Of a DNA stretch of 64,000 nucleotides, positions 55,745 to 64,000 are shown piece after piece. How positions within the stretch are numbered: position 1 is the stretch's first letter; each line of letters starts with the position of its first letter. Source of the stretch: JAUREX01 sp964472135 (GTDB lineage Bacteria; Pseudomonadota; Alphaproteobacteria; Rhodobacterales; Rhodobacteraceae); assembly GCA_964472135.1 (NCBI GenBank), contig CAYYJB010000002.1, positions 1 to 64,000 on the forward strand. The letters run 5' to 3'. A program made the position numbers and the translations under genes. The notes beneath the pieces were generated by a model. That model worked only from the letters and a program-made list of their open reading frames with translations. It was not told where the DNA came from and searched no databases.

Positions 55745-56692
55745 TCAGCCCTGCCCCGCGATGATGCCGATCATCGCCGCCACCGCCTGCGCCGCGACCA
55801 TGCCGCCCATGCCGTCGATATCCCGCTCGGGCATGAACTCGACCATGCCGCAGGCCACGATCCGCCCCCGCGCCACGAGCCCCTCGACTAGCCCGAGCCA
55901 GGCGTCATACCCGAGCCCGCCCGCCGCGCGGCCGATGACGGCGGGCATGATCGCGGGGTCGAGCGCATCAAAATCGAAGCAGATCGCGATGTCGCCCCCC
56001 TTGGGCAGGGCCGCGAGCGCCGGCCCGAACCCGTCTCGCGCGATCGCGGCGGCGGGAAAGAGGCGCACGCCCCGGGCGCGCGCATCCGCCAGATCGGCCG
56101 GCCGTGCCGAGCCGATCGCGCGCGCGCCGATCTGCACCATGGTGCCGACATGGGCCATCTCGGCAGCCCGGCGCATGGTCGAGGACAGGCCGAGCCGCTC
56201 ACCCTGCACCTCGTCGCGCCAGTCGATATGCGCGTCGATCTGCACGATGCTGAGCGGGCGCCCCGTCTGGCCGAGCGCCTGAAGCATCGGGATCTGGACG
56301 GAATCATCGCCACCAAGCACGATCGGCACCGCGCCCCGCCCGACGATGGCGCGGACCGCATCGCCGATCAGGGCGCGCGCCTCGGCCGGTCGCGCCGGGT
56401 CGCAGGGCAGATCACCGGCATCGACCGCAACGTACCCCTCGGGCAGGATCGGGCGACCGAGATCGAAGTTGACATGGCCGAGATTGGCCGCATAGGGCGC
56501 CGCGGCGGCGCGGATCGCCGCCGCCCCCCCCGCGCAATAGGCCCCGACACTGGCATAGGGCGTCGCCGAGGGGGCGCCGAACAGCACGATTCCGGCCCGT
56601 TCCGCTGCGCCGAGTGTCGCCGAACCGGGCAACCCCATGAAGCGCGCCGCCGCCGCCGGATCCGCCCCGAACATCCTGCCGATGTCGACCAT
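55745..56692 (-). CDS. Agmatinase/arginase-family ureohydrolase
   Basis: A 315-residue di-manganese ureohydrolase. Metal motifs are GGDDS (residues 127-131), DAHIDWRDE (Asp153, His155, Asp157) and CFDFDALDPAIMP (Asp240, Asp242). In the first motif Asp130 replaces the His usual in GGDHS, so the metal site or substrate may differ from agmatinase. The family hydrolyses guanidino compounds to urea and an amine. Start ATG at 56692. No polyamine genes adjoin it. Confidence 0.86.
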   Translation of the reverse strand: MVDIGRMFGADPAAAARFMGLPGSATLGAAERAGIVLFGAPSATPYASVGAYCAGGAAAIRAAAAPYAANLGHVNFDLGRPILPEGYVAVDAGDLPCDPARPAEARALIGDAVRAIVGRGAVPIVLGGDDSVQIPMLQALGQTGRPLSIVQIDAHIDWRDEVQGERLGLSSTMRRAAEMAHVGTMVQIGARAIGSARPADLADARARGVRLFPAAAIARDGFGPALAALPKGGDIAICFDFDALDPAIMPAVIGRAAGGLGYDAWLGLVEGLVARGRIVACGMVEFMPERDIDGMGGMVAAQAVAAMIGIIAGQG

Positions 56693-56718
56693 GCCACCCC
56701 CCCCTTCGCGGCCGCGAT

Positions 56719-56737
56719 GGTGCCGCCTGGCGGCACC
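56719..56737 (-). promoter_or_regulatory. Inverted repeat in the ureohydrolase leader
   Basis: GGTGCCGCC (56719-56727) and GGCGGCACC (56729-56737) form a perfect 9-base inverted repeat around one base, 26 bases upstream of the ureohydrolase start on the minus strand. It could be an operator or, as RNA, a hairpin in the leader. The rest of 56693-56917 shows no gene. Confidence 0.4.
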
Positions 56738-56917
56738 TGCGGCAGAGCCTCGCCGCTCGGGCGGCGGCCGTCAAGCATGCCGGCGGGGGTTGCACGGCGC
56801 CCGGGCTTGCGCGATCCTTCGCCGGAAATCCTCGCGCCACGCCACCACCATCGTGACATCCCCGCGCCACCCCCTCCGTTCGACCCAGCATCGCCGCCCG
56901 GGCAGCGGGTGCGGGAG

Positions 56918-58006
56918 ATGACCGTAATTCTCCCCCTTCGCCCGGCCGATTTCCCCGATCTCGGCTGCCGTCCGGTCGCGCATGCCGGCGCCCTCGTGGC
57001 CGAGGCGTTCCGCTATCCGACCGGGGTCGAGGCGCTTCGGCTGCGCGCGGGGCGGGCCGAGGCCGTGGTGCTGCCGTTCATGGGCCAGCAGATATGGCGT
57101 GCTGCCTTCGACGGGCGCGACGTGACGATGGGGTCGGCCTTCGAGGCACCTGTGCCGGGTGTGACCTATCTTCAGACCTACGGCGCCTTCTTCATCCATT
57201 GCGGGCTGCTGCGGATCGGTCCACCCGCCCCGGACGACCCGCACCCGCTGCACGGGGAATTGCCGCTGGCGCGGTTCGAGACGGCCGAGTTGCGGATCGA
57301 TCCGCAGGCAGGCCGCATCGCGCTCGGCGGGCTCTATCGCCACCGGACGGCATTTGGCGCCCGTTACGCCGCCCGGGCCGAGGTCGCGCTCGGGCTCGGG
57401 CAGAGCGCGCTCGAGGTCGCGATCGACGTCGAGAACGCGCGGCAGGACGATCCGCTCGAGATCATGTATCTGGGCCACGCGAATTTCCGGCCGATCGACG
57501 GCGCGCGGCTGTGCTATGCGGCGGAATACACGCCCGAACATGTCCGCGTGCGGCGCGACCTGCCGGCCCATGTGACCCCCGCGCCGGGCCTGCGCGACCT
57601 TGTCGATCGCCTCGGAAGGGATCCGGGCGCGCACCATCTGCTCAAGCCCGATCTTCCCTTTGCGCCCGAGGTCGTGCTGACGATCAGCCCCTGCGCGGAT
57701 GCCGAGGGCTGGAGCCATGCCATGCAGCTGCATCCCGACGGCCGGGCCGATTACATCAGCTTCGACGCGCGCGCCCTGCCCGTCGCGATCCGCTGGATCA
57801 GCCGCGGCGACGGGCGCGACGCCCTCGGCCTTGCCCTGCCCGCGACCGCAGGGGTCGACGGCCATGCGACCGAGCGCGCCGCGGGACGGATGGTGACACT
57901 GCCGCCGGGGGGGCACTGGTCGGCGCGCATGCGCATGGGAACGCTCGGCCCGCCCGAGGCCGAGACGTTCCGCGCGATGATCGACCGCATCTCGGGGCGG
58001 GAGTAG
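56918..58006 (+). CDS. DUF4432 / aldose 1-epimerase-like protein
   Basis: A 362-residue beta-sandwich protein of the DUF4432 group in the aldose 1-epimerase superfamily. His in FFIHCGLLRIGPP and the PHPLHGELP block match the sugar-binding histidines of the fold, and YLGHANFRPIDG is conserved in the group. Cytoplasmic. The PfkB sugar kinase follows 5 bases after its stop, so a small carbohydrate unit is likely: epimerase then kinase. GGGAG precedes the ATG at 56918; longer frames run antisense to the ureohydrolase gene. Confidence 0.85.
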   Translation: MTVILPLRPADFPDLGCRPVAHAGALVAEAFRYPTGVEALRLRAGRAEAVVLPFMGQQIWRAAFDGRDVTMGSAFEAPVPGVTYLQTYGAFFIHCGLLRIGPPAPDDPHPLHGELPLARFETAELRIDPQAGRIALGGLYRHRTAFGARYAARAEVALGLGQSALEVAIDVENARQDDPLEIMYLGHANFRPIDGARLCYAAEYTPEHVRVRRDLPAHVTPAPGLRDLVDRLGRDPGAHHLLKPDLPFAPEVVLTISPCADAEGWSHAMQLHPDGRADYISFDARALPVAIRWISRGDGRDALGLALPATAGVDGHATERAAGRMVTLPPGGHWSARMRMGTLGPPEAETFRAMIDRISGRE

Positions 58007-58011
58007 GCGGA

Positions 58012-58959
58012 ATGGCGAAGCTGTGGTTCATGGGCGAGGCGCTCATCGATTTCGTGCCGGTGGCGGCAGAGGGTGGCGGTCGCGCCTATGCGCCGCGTTG
58101 CGGCGGATCGCCCTTCAACACCGCCAAGGCGGCGGCGATGGCGGGGGCGCAGGTCGGGTTCCTCGGCGCCATCTCGACCGACATGTTCGGCGAGATGCTT
58201 GCCGCCGACCTCGCCCGCCACGGGATCGACCTTGGCGCGGCACCCCGGATCGATGCGCCGACGACGCTTGCCTTCGTCGATTTCGAGGGGGGCGAGCCGC
58301 GCTATGCCTTCTTCAACGAAGGCACCGCGACACGCCGTATTGCCCCCGACGCGGCCGCCTTCGCCCCAGCCGCCGACGATGTGGTGGGCTTCGGGTCGAT
58401 CTCGCTCATCGATCAGCCGGGGGCGGATGCGATCGCGGGCTTCGCCGAGGCGATCGCGGGGCGCGCGCGCATCGCGATCGACCCGAACGCCCGCCCGGTC
58501 ATGACGCGCGACCCCGCCGGCTGGCGCGGGCGTGTGGGCCGCATCCTCGCGGTTGCGGACATCGTGCGCCTCAGCGTCGAGGATCTGGCCTTCCTCGCCC
58601 CCGGCGCAGCACCCGCGGCCTTCGCGCAAGGGCTGATAGCGCGCGGCGCGGGGCTGATCGTGGTGACGCACGGGGCCGAGGGCGCCGAGGGCTGGACCCG
58701 CGCGGGCCACGCCCGGGTGCCCGCGCCGCAGGTGGCCGTCGTCGACACGGTCGGGGCGGGCGACACGCTGATGGGGACCCTTCTCGCGACGCTGGCGGCG
58801 GCGGGGCGGACAGCGCCCGGCGCGCTCGCATCGCTCGGCGCGGATGATTTGCGCGCGACGCTCGCGCGCGCGGTCGCGGCGGCGGCGCTCAACTGCACCG
58901 CGTCGGGCTGCGCGCCGCCGGACCGCGTGGCGGTCGACGCATTCCTTCGCCGGGGCTGA
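58012..58959 (+). CDS. PfkB-family carbohydrate kinase (fructokinase-like)
   Basis: A 315-residue ribokinase-family sugar kinase. The N-terminal substrate loop CGGSPFNTAKAAAMAGA and the C-terminal signature DTVGAGDTLMGTLLATL with its catalytic Asp are intact; IDPNARP and THGAEGAEGW also fit fructokinase-type members. It phosphorylates a sugar with ATP in the cytoplasm. It closely follows the DUF4432 gene and likely acts on the same sugar pathway. Confidence 0.92.
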   Translation: MAKLWFMGEALIDFVPVAAEGGGRAYAPRCGGSPFNTAKAAAMAGAQVGFLGAISTDMFGEMLAADLARHGIDLGAAPRIDAPTTLAFVDFEGGEPRYAFFNEGTATRRIAPDAAAFAPAADDVVGFGSISLIDQPGADAIAGFAEAIAGRARIAIDPNARPVMTRDPAGWRGRVGRILAVADIVRLSVEDLAFLAPGAAPAAFAQGLIARGAGLIVVTHGAEGAEGWTRAGHARVPAPQVAVVDTVGAGDTLMGTLLATLAAAGRTAPGALASLGADDLRATLARAVAAAALNCTASGCAPPDRVAVDAFLRRG

Positions 58960-59044
58960 GGGGGGCAGGCCGAGACGGGCAAGCTTGCGCGGCGCCGCCC
59001 GCTCGGCGATGATCCGGCGCCAGAGGGTAAGGGGGCGAGGGCAG

Positions 59045-59401
59045 ATGCACGATCCCGTGGCGCTTCTGCGCCGTTATCACGCGGCGCTCGAACCCTATGG
59101 CCGGGCGGCGGTTGCGCCCCTGTTCGCGCCGGGGGCTGTCTATCACTCGGCGGGGCTGGCGGGCGTGATCGCGGGGCGCGACGCGATCCTTGCAGCCTTC
59201 GATGCCTATTTCGCGGCCCACCCCGACCAGCATTCGACCGACAGCGCGATCACGGCCGCCGGCCCCCGGGCGGCGCGCGCGATCTGGCAGTTGCGTGCAA
59301 CCCACGCGCCTACGGGCCGCACCGTGCTGCGCCGGGGGATCGAGACGATCGGATTTCACACCGATGGGCGCATCCTGCGGGTGGTGGTCGAGGATGGCTG
59401 A
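59045..59401 (+). CDS. NTF2-like (SnoaL-type) protein
   Basis: A 118-residue single-domain protein with the NTF2-like alpha+beta cone fold pattern: helical VALLRRYHAALEPYGRAAV, then FAPGAVYHSA and GRDAILAAFDAYFAAHP, then strands ending in GFHTDGRILRVVVEDG. Members include small isomerases, hydrolases and binding proteins, so no reaction can be named. GGGGCGAGGGC lies upstream of the ATG. A palindrome GCAAGCTTGC at 58979-58988 sits in its leader. The MttB-family gene follows after 56 bases. Confidence 0.75.
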   Translation: MHDPVALLRRYHAALEPYGRAAVAPLFAPGAVYHSAGLAGVIAGRDAILAAFDAYFAAHPDQHSTDSAITAAGPRAARAIWQLRATHAPTGRTVLRRGIETIGFHTDGRILRVVVEDG

Positions 59402-59457
59402 CGCGCCATCGCACCCCCGCCCCGCCTGCCACCCGCCCATCCCGACCCGAGGTTCCC

Positions 59458-61026
59458 ATGGATGATGCCATCGCCCTGCCCGCCGATGACCTGACCCCCG
59501 CCCGCAAGCGCCACGGCGGGCGCGAGGCGCGCCGGCGCGAGCGCGCCGGACCCCAGAGCGGGGTGCGCGTGCCCTACATCCTGCGCGGCATCCCGACCTA
59601 TGACGTGATGTCGGAGGAAAACCTCGTGCGGATCGAGCGCGCGGCCGACCGCATCCTCGCCGAGACCGGGATCGAGTTCCGCGACGATCCCGAGGCGCTC
59701 GGGCTCTGGCGCAAGGCGGGGGCCGAGGTCGACGGGGTGCGGGTGCGCTTTCAGCCGGGGATGCTGCACGAGATCATCCGCACCGCCCCGGCCGAATTCG
59801 TCCAGCACGCGCGCAACCCGGCCAATTCGGTGCTGATCGGCGGGCGCAGCGTCGTCTTCGCGCCGGCCTATGGCTCACCCTTCGTCATGGACCTCGACCG
59901 GGGGCGGCGCTTCGGCACGCTCGAGGATTTCGAGAACTTCATCAGGCTCGCGCAATCCTCGCCCTGGTTCCACCATTCGGGCGGCACGATCTGCGAGCCG
60001 ACCGACGTGCCGGTCAACAAGCGCCACCTCGACATGGTCTATGCCCATATCCGCCTGTCGGACCGGGGCTTTCTGGGCTCCGTCACGGCGGCCGAGCGGG
60101 CCGAGGATTCGGTCGCCATGGCGCGGATCCTCTTTGGCGAGGATTTCGCGGATCGCAACTGCGTGATCATGGGCAATTTCAACGTCAACTCCCCCCTCGT
60201 GTGGGACGGGACGATGACGCGCGGCATGCGTGCCTATGCGCGCGCAGGTCAGGGCACGGTGCTCGTGCCCTTCATCCTCGGCGGCGCGATGGGGCCCGTG
60301 ACCTCGGCCGGCGCGATCGCGCAATCGCTGGCCGAGACGCTCGCGGGCTGCGCGCTGACGCAGCTTGAGCGCAAGGGCGCCCCGGTCGTCTTCGGCAACT
60401 TCCTGTCGTCGATGAGCCTGCGCTCGGGCGCGCCCACCTTCGGCACGCCCGAACCCGCCATAGGCAGCATGGTGATCGGGCAGCTTTGCCGGCGGCTCAA
60501 TCTGCCGCTGCGCTGTTCGGGCAACTTCACCACCTCGAAGCTGCCCGACGCGCAGGCGATGACCGAAGGTACCATGTCGATGCTGGCCGCGATCCATTGC
60601 GGGGCGAACTATATCCTGCATTCGGCGGGCTTCCTCGACGGGCTCCTGTCGATGTCCTACGAGAAATTCATGCTCGATGCCGACCTCTGCGGCGCGCTGC
60701 ATTCCTATCTGGCGGGCGTGAAGGTCGACGAGGACGAGCTTGCGGTCGATGCCTTCGCCGAGGTCGGCCCCGGCAACCATTTCTTCGGCTGCGCCCACAC
60801 CATGGCCCATTACGAGACCGCCTTCTGGGACAGCGCGCTTGCCGACAACGAACCCTTCGAGAAATGGGAGGCCGCCGGCGGCAGCGATGCGGCCACGCGC
60901 GCCAACAGGCTCTGGAAGAAGCGCCTTGCGGAGTATGAGGCGCCGCCCCTCGATCCCGGGATCGACGAGGCGCTGCGCGACTTCATCGCGCGCCGCAAGG
61001 CCGAGGTCGAGGACCGCTGGTACTGA
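59458..61026 (+). CDS. MttB-family corrinoid methyltransferase (non-pyrrolysine)
   Basis: A 522-residue TIM-barrel protein of the trimethylamine methyltransferase (MttB) superfamily, which moves a methyl group from a quaternary or tertiary amine to a corrinoid protein. Typical blocks are SVTAAERAEDSVAMARILFG, NSPLVWDGTMTRGMRAYA and FGNFLSSMSLRSGAPTFGTPE. The frame is unbroken and ends in TGA, so there is no amber/pyrrolysine codon: it is of the glycine-betaine-type (MtgB-like) class rather than true trimethylamine MttB. The basic N-terminus (residues 12-30) is common in Rhodobacterales members. No corrinoid gene is adjacent; the one at 14303 could serve it. Substrate not decided. Confidence 0.9.
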   Translation: MDDAIALPADDLTPARKRHGGREARRRERAGPQSGVRVPYILRGIPTYDVMSEENLVRIERAADRILAETGIEFRDDPEALGLWRKAGAEVDGVRVRFQPGMLHEIIRTAPAEFVQHARNPANSVLIGGRSVVFAPAYGSPFVMDLDRGRRFGTLEDFENFIRLAQSSPWFHHSGGTICEPTDVPVNKRHLDMVYAHIRLSDRGFLGSVTAAERAEDSVAMARILFGEDFADRNCVIMGNFNVNSPLVWDGTMTRGMRAYARAGQGTVLVPFILGGAMGPVTSAGAIAQSLAETLAGCALTQLERKGAPVVFGNFLSSMSLRSGAPTFGTPEPAIGSMVIGQLCRRLNLPLRCSGNFTTSKLPDAQAMTEGTMSMLAAIHCGANYILHSAGFLDGLLSMSYEKFMLDADLCGALHSYLAGVKVDEDELAVDAFAEVGPGNHFFGCAHTMAHYETAFWDSALADNEPFEKWEAAGGSDAATRANRLWKKRLAEYEAPPLDPGIDEALRDFIARRKAEVEDRWY

Positions 61027-61113
61027 ACGCGCGCGGCGCATGCGCGCCGCATCGACACGCGGGCCGGAATCGGGCATGTCGTGCCCGCCGCATGACGATG
61101 GAGCGATCGGAAC

Positions 61114-61572
61114 ATGGCCCAGACCCTTGTCGTGAACGGGCGCGCCCACGCGCTCGACCTGCCGCCCGACATGCCGCTCCTGTGGGTGCTGCGCGATGCG
61201 CTCGGCCTCACCGGCACCAAATACGGCTGCGGCGTTGCCGCCTGCGGGGCCTGCACGGTGCATGTCGACGGGCAGGCGGTGCGGTCCTGCCAGACGACGC
61301 TCGGCGATGTCGCGGGCAGTAGCGTGACCACGATCGAGGGGCTCGCGGGCGGGCCGGGGCTGCACCCGCTGCAGGCGGCCTGGATCGAGCATCAGGTCGC
61401 GCAATGCGGCTATTGCCAGTCGGGGCAGATCATGCAGGCGGCCGACCTGCTGGCGCGTTCGCCCGCGCCGACGGATGACGAGATCGACGCGGCGATGGAC
61501 GGCAACCTCTGCCGCTGCGGCACCTACCCCCGGATCCGCGCGGCGATCCACGCCGCCGCAGCGAAGGTGTAA
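61114..61572 (+). CDS. [2Fe-2S] subunit of a molybdenum hydroxylase (IorA-like)
   Basis: A 152-residue electron-transfer subunit of the xanthine oxidase family. The plant-type cluster motif is CGVAACGACTVHVDG and the second cluster block is CGYCQSGQIM...NLCRCGTYPRI. It receives electrons from the molybdenum subunit encoded directly downstream (4-base gap). No FAD subunit is present, so it fits the two-subunit isoquinoline 1-oxidoreductase/aldehyde-type enzymes, which pass electrons to a cytochrome or quinone. Confidence 0.93.
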   Translation: MAQTLVVNGRAHALDLPPDMPLLWVLRDALGLTGTKYGCGVAACGACTVHVDGQAVRSCQTTLGDVAGSSVTTIEGLAGGPGLHPLQAAWIEHQVAQCGYCQSGQIMQAADLLARSPAPTDDEIDAAMDGNLCRCGTYPRIRAAIHAAAAKV

Positions 61573-61576
61573 GGCG

Positions 61577-63814
61577 ATGTCGCGCGCAGGTCGGATTGCC
61601 CGTCGCACCTTCCTTGTCGGCTCGGTCGCGATTGCGGGCGGGGCGGCGTTCGGGGCGTGGTTCATCAGCCGCGAGGCGCCGAACCCCCTGCGCCCCGGCC
61701 CGGGCGAGGCCGCCCTCACCCCCTTCGTGCTGATCACGCGCGAGGGTGTCACGCTCATCACGCCCCGGGCCGAGATGGGACAGGGCACGCAGACGACGCT
61801 CGCGGCCCTTCTGGCCGAGGAACTCGACCTCGCGTGGGAGGATGTGCGGATCGATCACGGGCCCGCCGCGCGCGCCTATTACAACGCGGCCCTTCTGGGC
61901 GAGGGGCTGCCGGGCAAGGGGTATGACCGCTCGGACGCGATGCACGCGATCGGCGCATGGCTCGGACAGGCGGGCAAGCTCTTCGATCTGCAGGTGACGG
62001 GCGGCTCGACCGCGATGAGGGATGCCTTCGTCAAGTATCGGCTGGCGGGCGCAACGGCGCGCGAGGCGCTGAAGGCGGCCGCCGCGCGGCGCCTTGGCGT
62101 TGCCGCCGACACGCTGCGCACCGAGGCCGGCCGCGTCATCGCCCCCGACGGCACTGCGATCCCCTATGCCGATCTGGCCGAGGACGCCGCGCGCGAGCCG
62201 CTGCGCGCCCCCGACCTGCGCCCGGCCTCGGAATGGCGGCTGCTCGGCCGGTCGCTGCCGCGTCTCGACATGGCGGCGAAATCGACGGGTCGGGCGATGT
62301 TCGCGCTCGACGTGCGGCCCGAGGGGCTGAAGTTCGCGGCGATCCGCGCCAACCCGCAGCGCGCGGGCATGGTCGCCTTCGACCCCGCGCCGGCGCTCGC
62401 GCTGCCGGGGGTGGAGCAGGTCGTGGATCTGGGCGATGCGGTCGCGGTCGTGGCTTCGAACACATGGTTCGCGATGCAGGGTGCCGCGGCACTGGCGCCC
62501 GAATGGGAAGCCGCGCCCTATCCGGCCGACACGGCCGCGATCCTTGCGCGGATCGAGGCCGCCTTCGCGACCGAGCCCAACACCACGCTGCGCGACGAGG
62601 GCGATGCGGGCACCCTGCCCGCGGGGGCGACCGAGGTCGTGGCGGAATACGCCGTGCCCTATCTTGCCCATGCCGCGATGGAGCCGCTGAACGCCACCGC
62701 CCATCTGCAGGACGGCCGGCTGACGCTCTGGACCGGCACGCAGGGGCCGATGTTCGCGAAAAAGGTCTGCGCCGAGGAAACCGGCCTGCCGCCCGAGAAT
62801 GTCGAGGTCGTGACCACCCTGATGGGTGGCGCCTTCGGCCGGCGGGGCGAGGTCGATTTCGCCCGCTACACCGCGCGTCTGGCCGCCGCCATGCCCGGCA
62901 CGCCCGTGCAGCTCGTCTGGAGCCGCGAAGAGGACATGCGGCAGGATTTCTATCGCCCTGCCGCGCTCGCACGGATGCGCGGCGCGGTCGCGGACGGGCG
63001 GGCGGTGATGCTCGATGCGCAGGTCGCGACGCAATCGGCGGCACAGCAGGGGATGCAGCGCTGGATGGGCTTCGCGCCCGGCGGGCCCGACAAGGGGGCG
63101 GTCGATGCCCTCTTTAACGCGCCCTATCGGATCGCTAACCACCGGGTGCGCGGCTATCTGGCCGACCTCGCGGTGCCGGTCGGGTTCTGGCGGTCGGTCG
63201 GCGCGTCGCACAACGCCTTCTTTCAGGAATGCTTCATGGATGAGCTCGCAGCCGCCGCCGGGCGCGACCCGCTCGACTTCCGCCTCGACCACATGGCGGC
63301 GGAGTTCCCCGAAGGCGCGGCCGTGCTGCAGGCGGTGCGCGAGCTGTCGGGCTGGGATACGCCCAAGCCCGAAGGCACCGGGCGGGGCGTGGCGTTCTGC
63401 TATTCCTTCGGCACCGCGGTCGCGATGGTGATCGAGGTGCGCGACACGGGCGGGCGCATCCGCCTCGATCGCGTCTCGATCGCCTGCGACGCGGGCCCCG
63501 CGCTCGACCCCGGGATCATCGAGGCGCAGATGGTGGGGGGGGCGATCTATGGCCTCTCGGCCGCGCTCGACGAGGAGATCACCTTTGCCGGCGGCGCGGC
63601 CGAGCAGGGCAACTTCTTCGACTACGACGCACTGCGCATGTCGGGCACGCCCGCCTTCGCGGTGCGGATCCTCTCGGGCCAGCGCCACATCGGGGGCGTC
63701 GGCGAGCCCGGCACCCCGCCCGCCGCCCCCGCCCTTGCCAACGCGCTCCATGACCTGACGGGCCAGCGCGCGCGCCGCCTGCCCCTGCGGCCCGATTTCC
63801 CCGCGCTGGGCTGA
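61577..63814 (+). CDS. Molybdenum hydroxylase large subunit (IorB-like), Tat-exported
   Basis: A 745-residue molybdopterin subunit of the isoquinoline 1-oxidoreductase beta family. The N-terminus has a twin-arginine signal (ARRTFLVG plus a hydrophobic run), so the enzyme is periplasmic, carrying the small subunit with it. Cofactor and active-site blocks visible are AEMGQGTQTTLAALLAEEL, MGGAFGRRGEVDF and, near the C-terminus, GGVGEPGTPP with the catalytic Glu. Substrate may be an aldehyde or N-heterocycle. A cytochrome c partner is not in the window. Confidence 0.91.
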   Translation: MSRAGRIARRTFLVGSVAIAGGAAFGAWFISREAPNPLRPGPGEAALTPFVLITREGVTLITPRAEMGQGTQTTLAALLAEELDLAWEDVRIDHGPAARAYYNAALLGEGLPGKGYDRSDAMHAIGAWLGQAGKLFDLQVTGGSTAMRDAFVKYRLAGATAREALKAAAARRLGVAADTLRTEAGRVIAPDGTAIPYADLAEDAAREPLRAPDLRPASEWRLLGRSLPRLDMAAKSTGRAMFALDVRPEGLKFAAIRANPQRAGMVAFDPAPALALPGVEQVVDLGDAVAVVASNTWFAMQGAAALAPEWEAAPYPADTAAILARIEAAFATEPNTTLRDEGDAGTLPAGATEVVAEYAVPYLAHAAMEPLNATAHLQDGRLTLWTGTQGPMFAKKVCAEETGLPPENVEVVTTLMGGAFGRRGEVDFARYTARLAAAMPGTPVQLVWSREEDMRQDFYRPAALARMRGAVADGRAVMLDAQVATQSAAQQGMQRWMGFAPGGPDKGAVDALFNAPYRIANHRVRGYLADLAVPVGFWRSVGASHNAFFQECFMDELAAAAGRDPLDFRLDHMAAEFPEGAAVLQAVRELSGWDTPKPEGTGRGVAFCYSFGTAVAMVIEVRDTGGRIRLDRVSIACDAGPALDPGIIEAQMVGGAIYGLSAALDEEITFAGGAAEQGNFFDYDALRMSGTPAFAVRILSGQRHIGGVGEPGTPPAAPALANALHDLTGQRARRLPLRPDFPALG

Positions 63815-63819
63815 GCCGA

Positions 63820-63849
63820 CCGGGGCGCGCGCCCACGACGCCGCCCCGG
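63820..63849. terminator. Hairpin between convergent genes at the window end
   Basis: CCGGGGCG (63820-63827) pairs with CGCCCCGG (63842-63849) around a 14-base loop in the 43-base gap after the hydroxylase stop and before the stop of the minus-strand gene. It suits a bidirectional terminator; no T tract. Confidence 0.5.
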
Positions 63850-63857
63850 CCGCTGGA

Positions 63858-64000
63858 TCAGACCTCGCGCGGCAGCGGCGGCACCTCGGCCGGATCGGCC
63901 GAGAGGGTCAGCAGGTCCTGCGCGTATTGCGCGACCGAGCGGAAGGTCACGAGCGTCGCATCCCCCGCCGCATCGAACCAAAAGGCGCAAGCCACCTGCG
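63858..64000 (-). CDS. 3' end of an unidentified gene (cut by window)
   Basis: An open frame on the minus strand enters from the right edge and ends in TGA at 63858-63860. The visible 46 residues (QVACAFWFDAAGDATLVTF, then RSVAQYAQDLLTLSADPAEVPPLPREV) have normal codon use and read like a protein C-terminus of beta-strand then helix. I do not recognise the family. Competing frames here have poor composition. Confidence 0.6.
   Translation of the reverse strand, partial: QVACAFWFDAAGDATLVTFRSVAQYAQDLLTLSADPAEVPPLPREV

Noticed and set aside
59458..61026. Pyrrolysine-containing trimethylamine methyltransferase
   Set aside because: The frame is unbroken for 522 codons and ends in TGA; there is no internal amber codon, and no pyl genes are seen.

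Overview
The window is about 64 kb of very GC-rich DNA, densely packed with short intergenic gaps and many ATGA stop/start overlaps. Gene content and protein style point to an alphaproteobacterium of the Rhodobacterales (Rhodobacteraceae/Paracoccaceae): a DUF2125 protein, a DUF1194 protein, an ExbB-like/OmpA-like pair, TAXI-type TRAP transporters, a SoeABC sulfite dehydrogenase and a PA0069-type radical SAM protein. The genus cannot be fixed from the sequence alone. I see no rRNA, tRNA, CRISPR array, insertion sequence or phage gene.

Layout. 0-13.4 kb is housekeeping: 3' part of clpA, a PLP dehydratase, DUF2125, a ChaC-like enzyme, a proton-channel/OmpA-like pair with a very long coiled coil, DUF1194, a double CDGSH protein, an MFS transporter, a zinc-ribbon membrane protein, an acyltransferase and an M20 amidohydrolase. 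13.5-14.3 kb is an atypical, lower-GC gene with a transglutaminase-like Cys-His-Asp pattern. 14.3-25 kb holds a corrinoid protein, radical SAM protein, pdeM-kynU, PBP1A, an aminotransferase, a DsbA-like protein, lipA and moaA. 25-29.5 kb is soeABC, a cytoplasm-facing molybdenum sulfite dehydrogenase, just after moaA, which makes its cofactor precursor. 29.5-34.3 kb is a cobalamin riboswitch followed by btuB-btuF-btuC-btuD. 34.4-37.1 kb has a DapA-family aldolase, DUF1643, a small membrane protein and an RTX-repeat protein. 37.3-40 kb is rpsO-pnp with a terminator-like hairpin between the genes. 40-43.9 kb has two glycosyltransferases, a LysR regulator and a divergent beta-hydroxyacid dehydrogenase. 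43.9-46 kb is nadE. 46-55.7 kb is a transporter block: two TAXI TRAP systems flanking an oppositely oriented NMT1-type ABC importer. 55.7-61 kb carries a ureohydrolase, a DUF4432 epimerase, a PfkB kinase, an NTF2-like protein and an MttB-family methyltransferase. 61-64 kb is a two-subunit molybdenum hydroxylase (isoquinoline oxidoreductase type) and the 3' end of one further gene.

Two themes recur. Cobalamin: uptake under a riboswitch, a free corrinoid protein and an MttB-type methyltransferase that would need such a protein. Molybdenum: MoaA, SoeA and the hydroxylase. Each of the three binding-protein-dependent importers at 46-55 kb has a perfect GC-rich hairpin directly after the binding-protein gene, a layout that would favour overproduction of the binding protein. 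The oddest single gene is the mosaic transglutaminase-like one at 13.5 kb. The most interesting machine is the MotA/MotB-like pair, whose periplasmic coiled coil looks too long to fit the periplasm unfolded.
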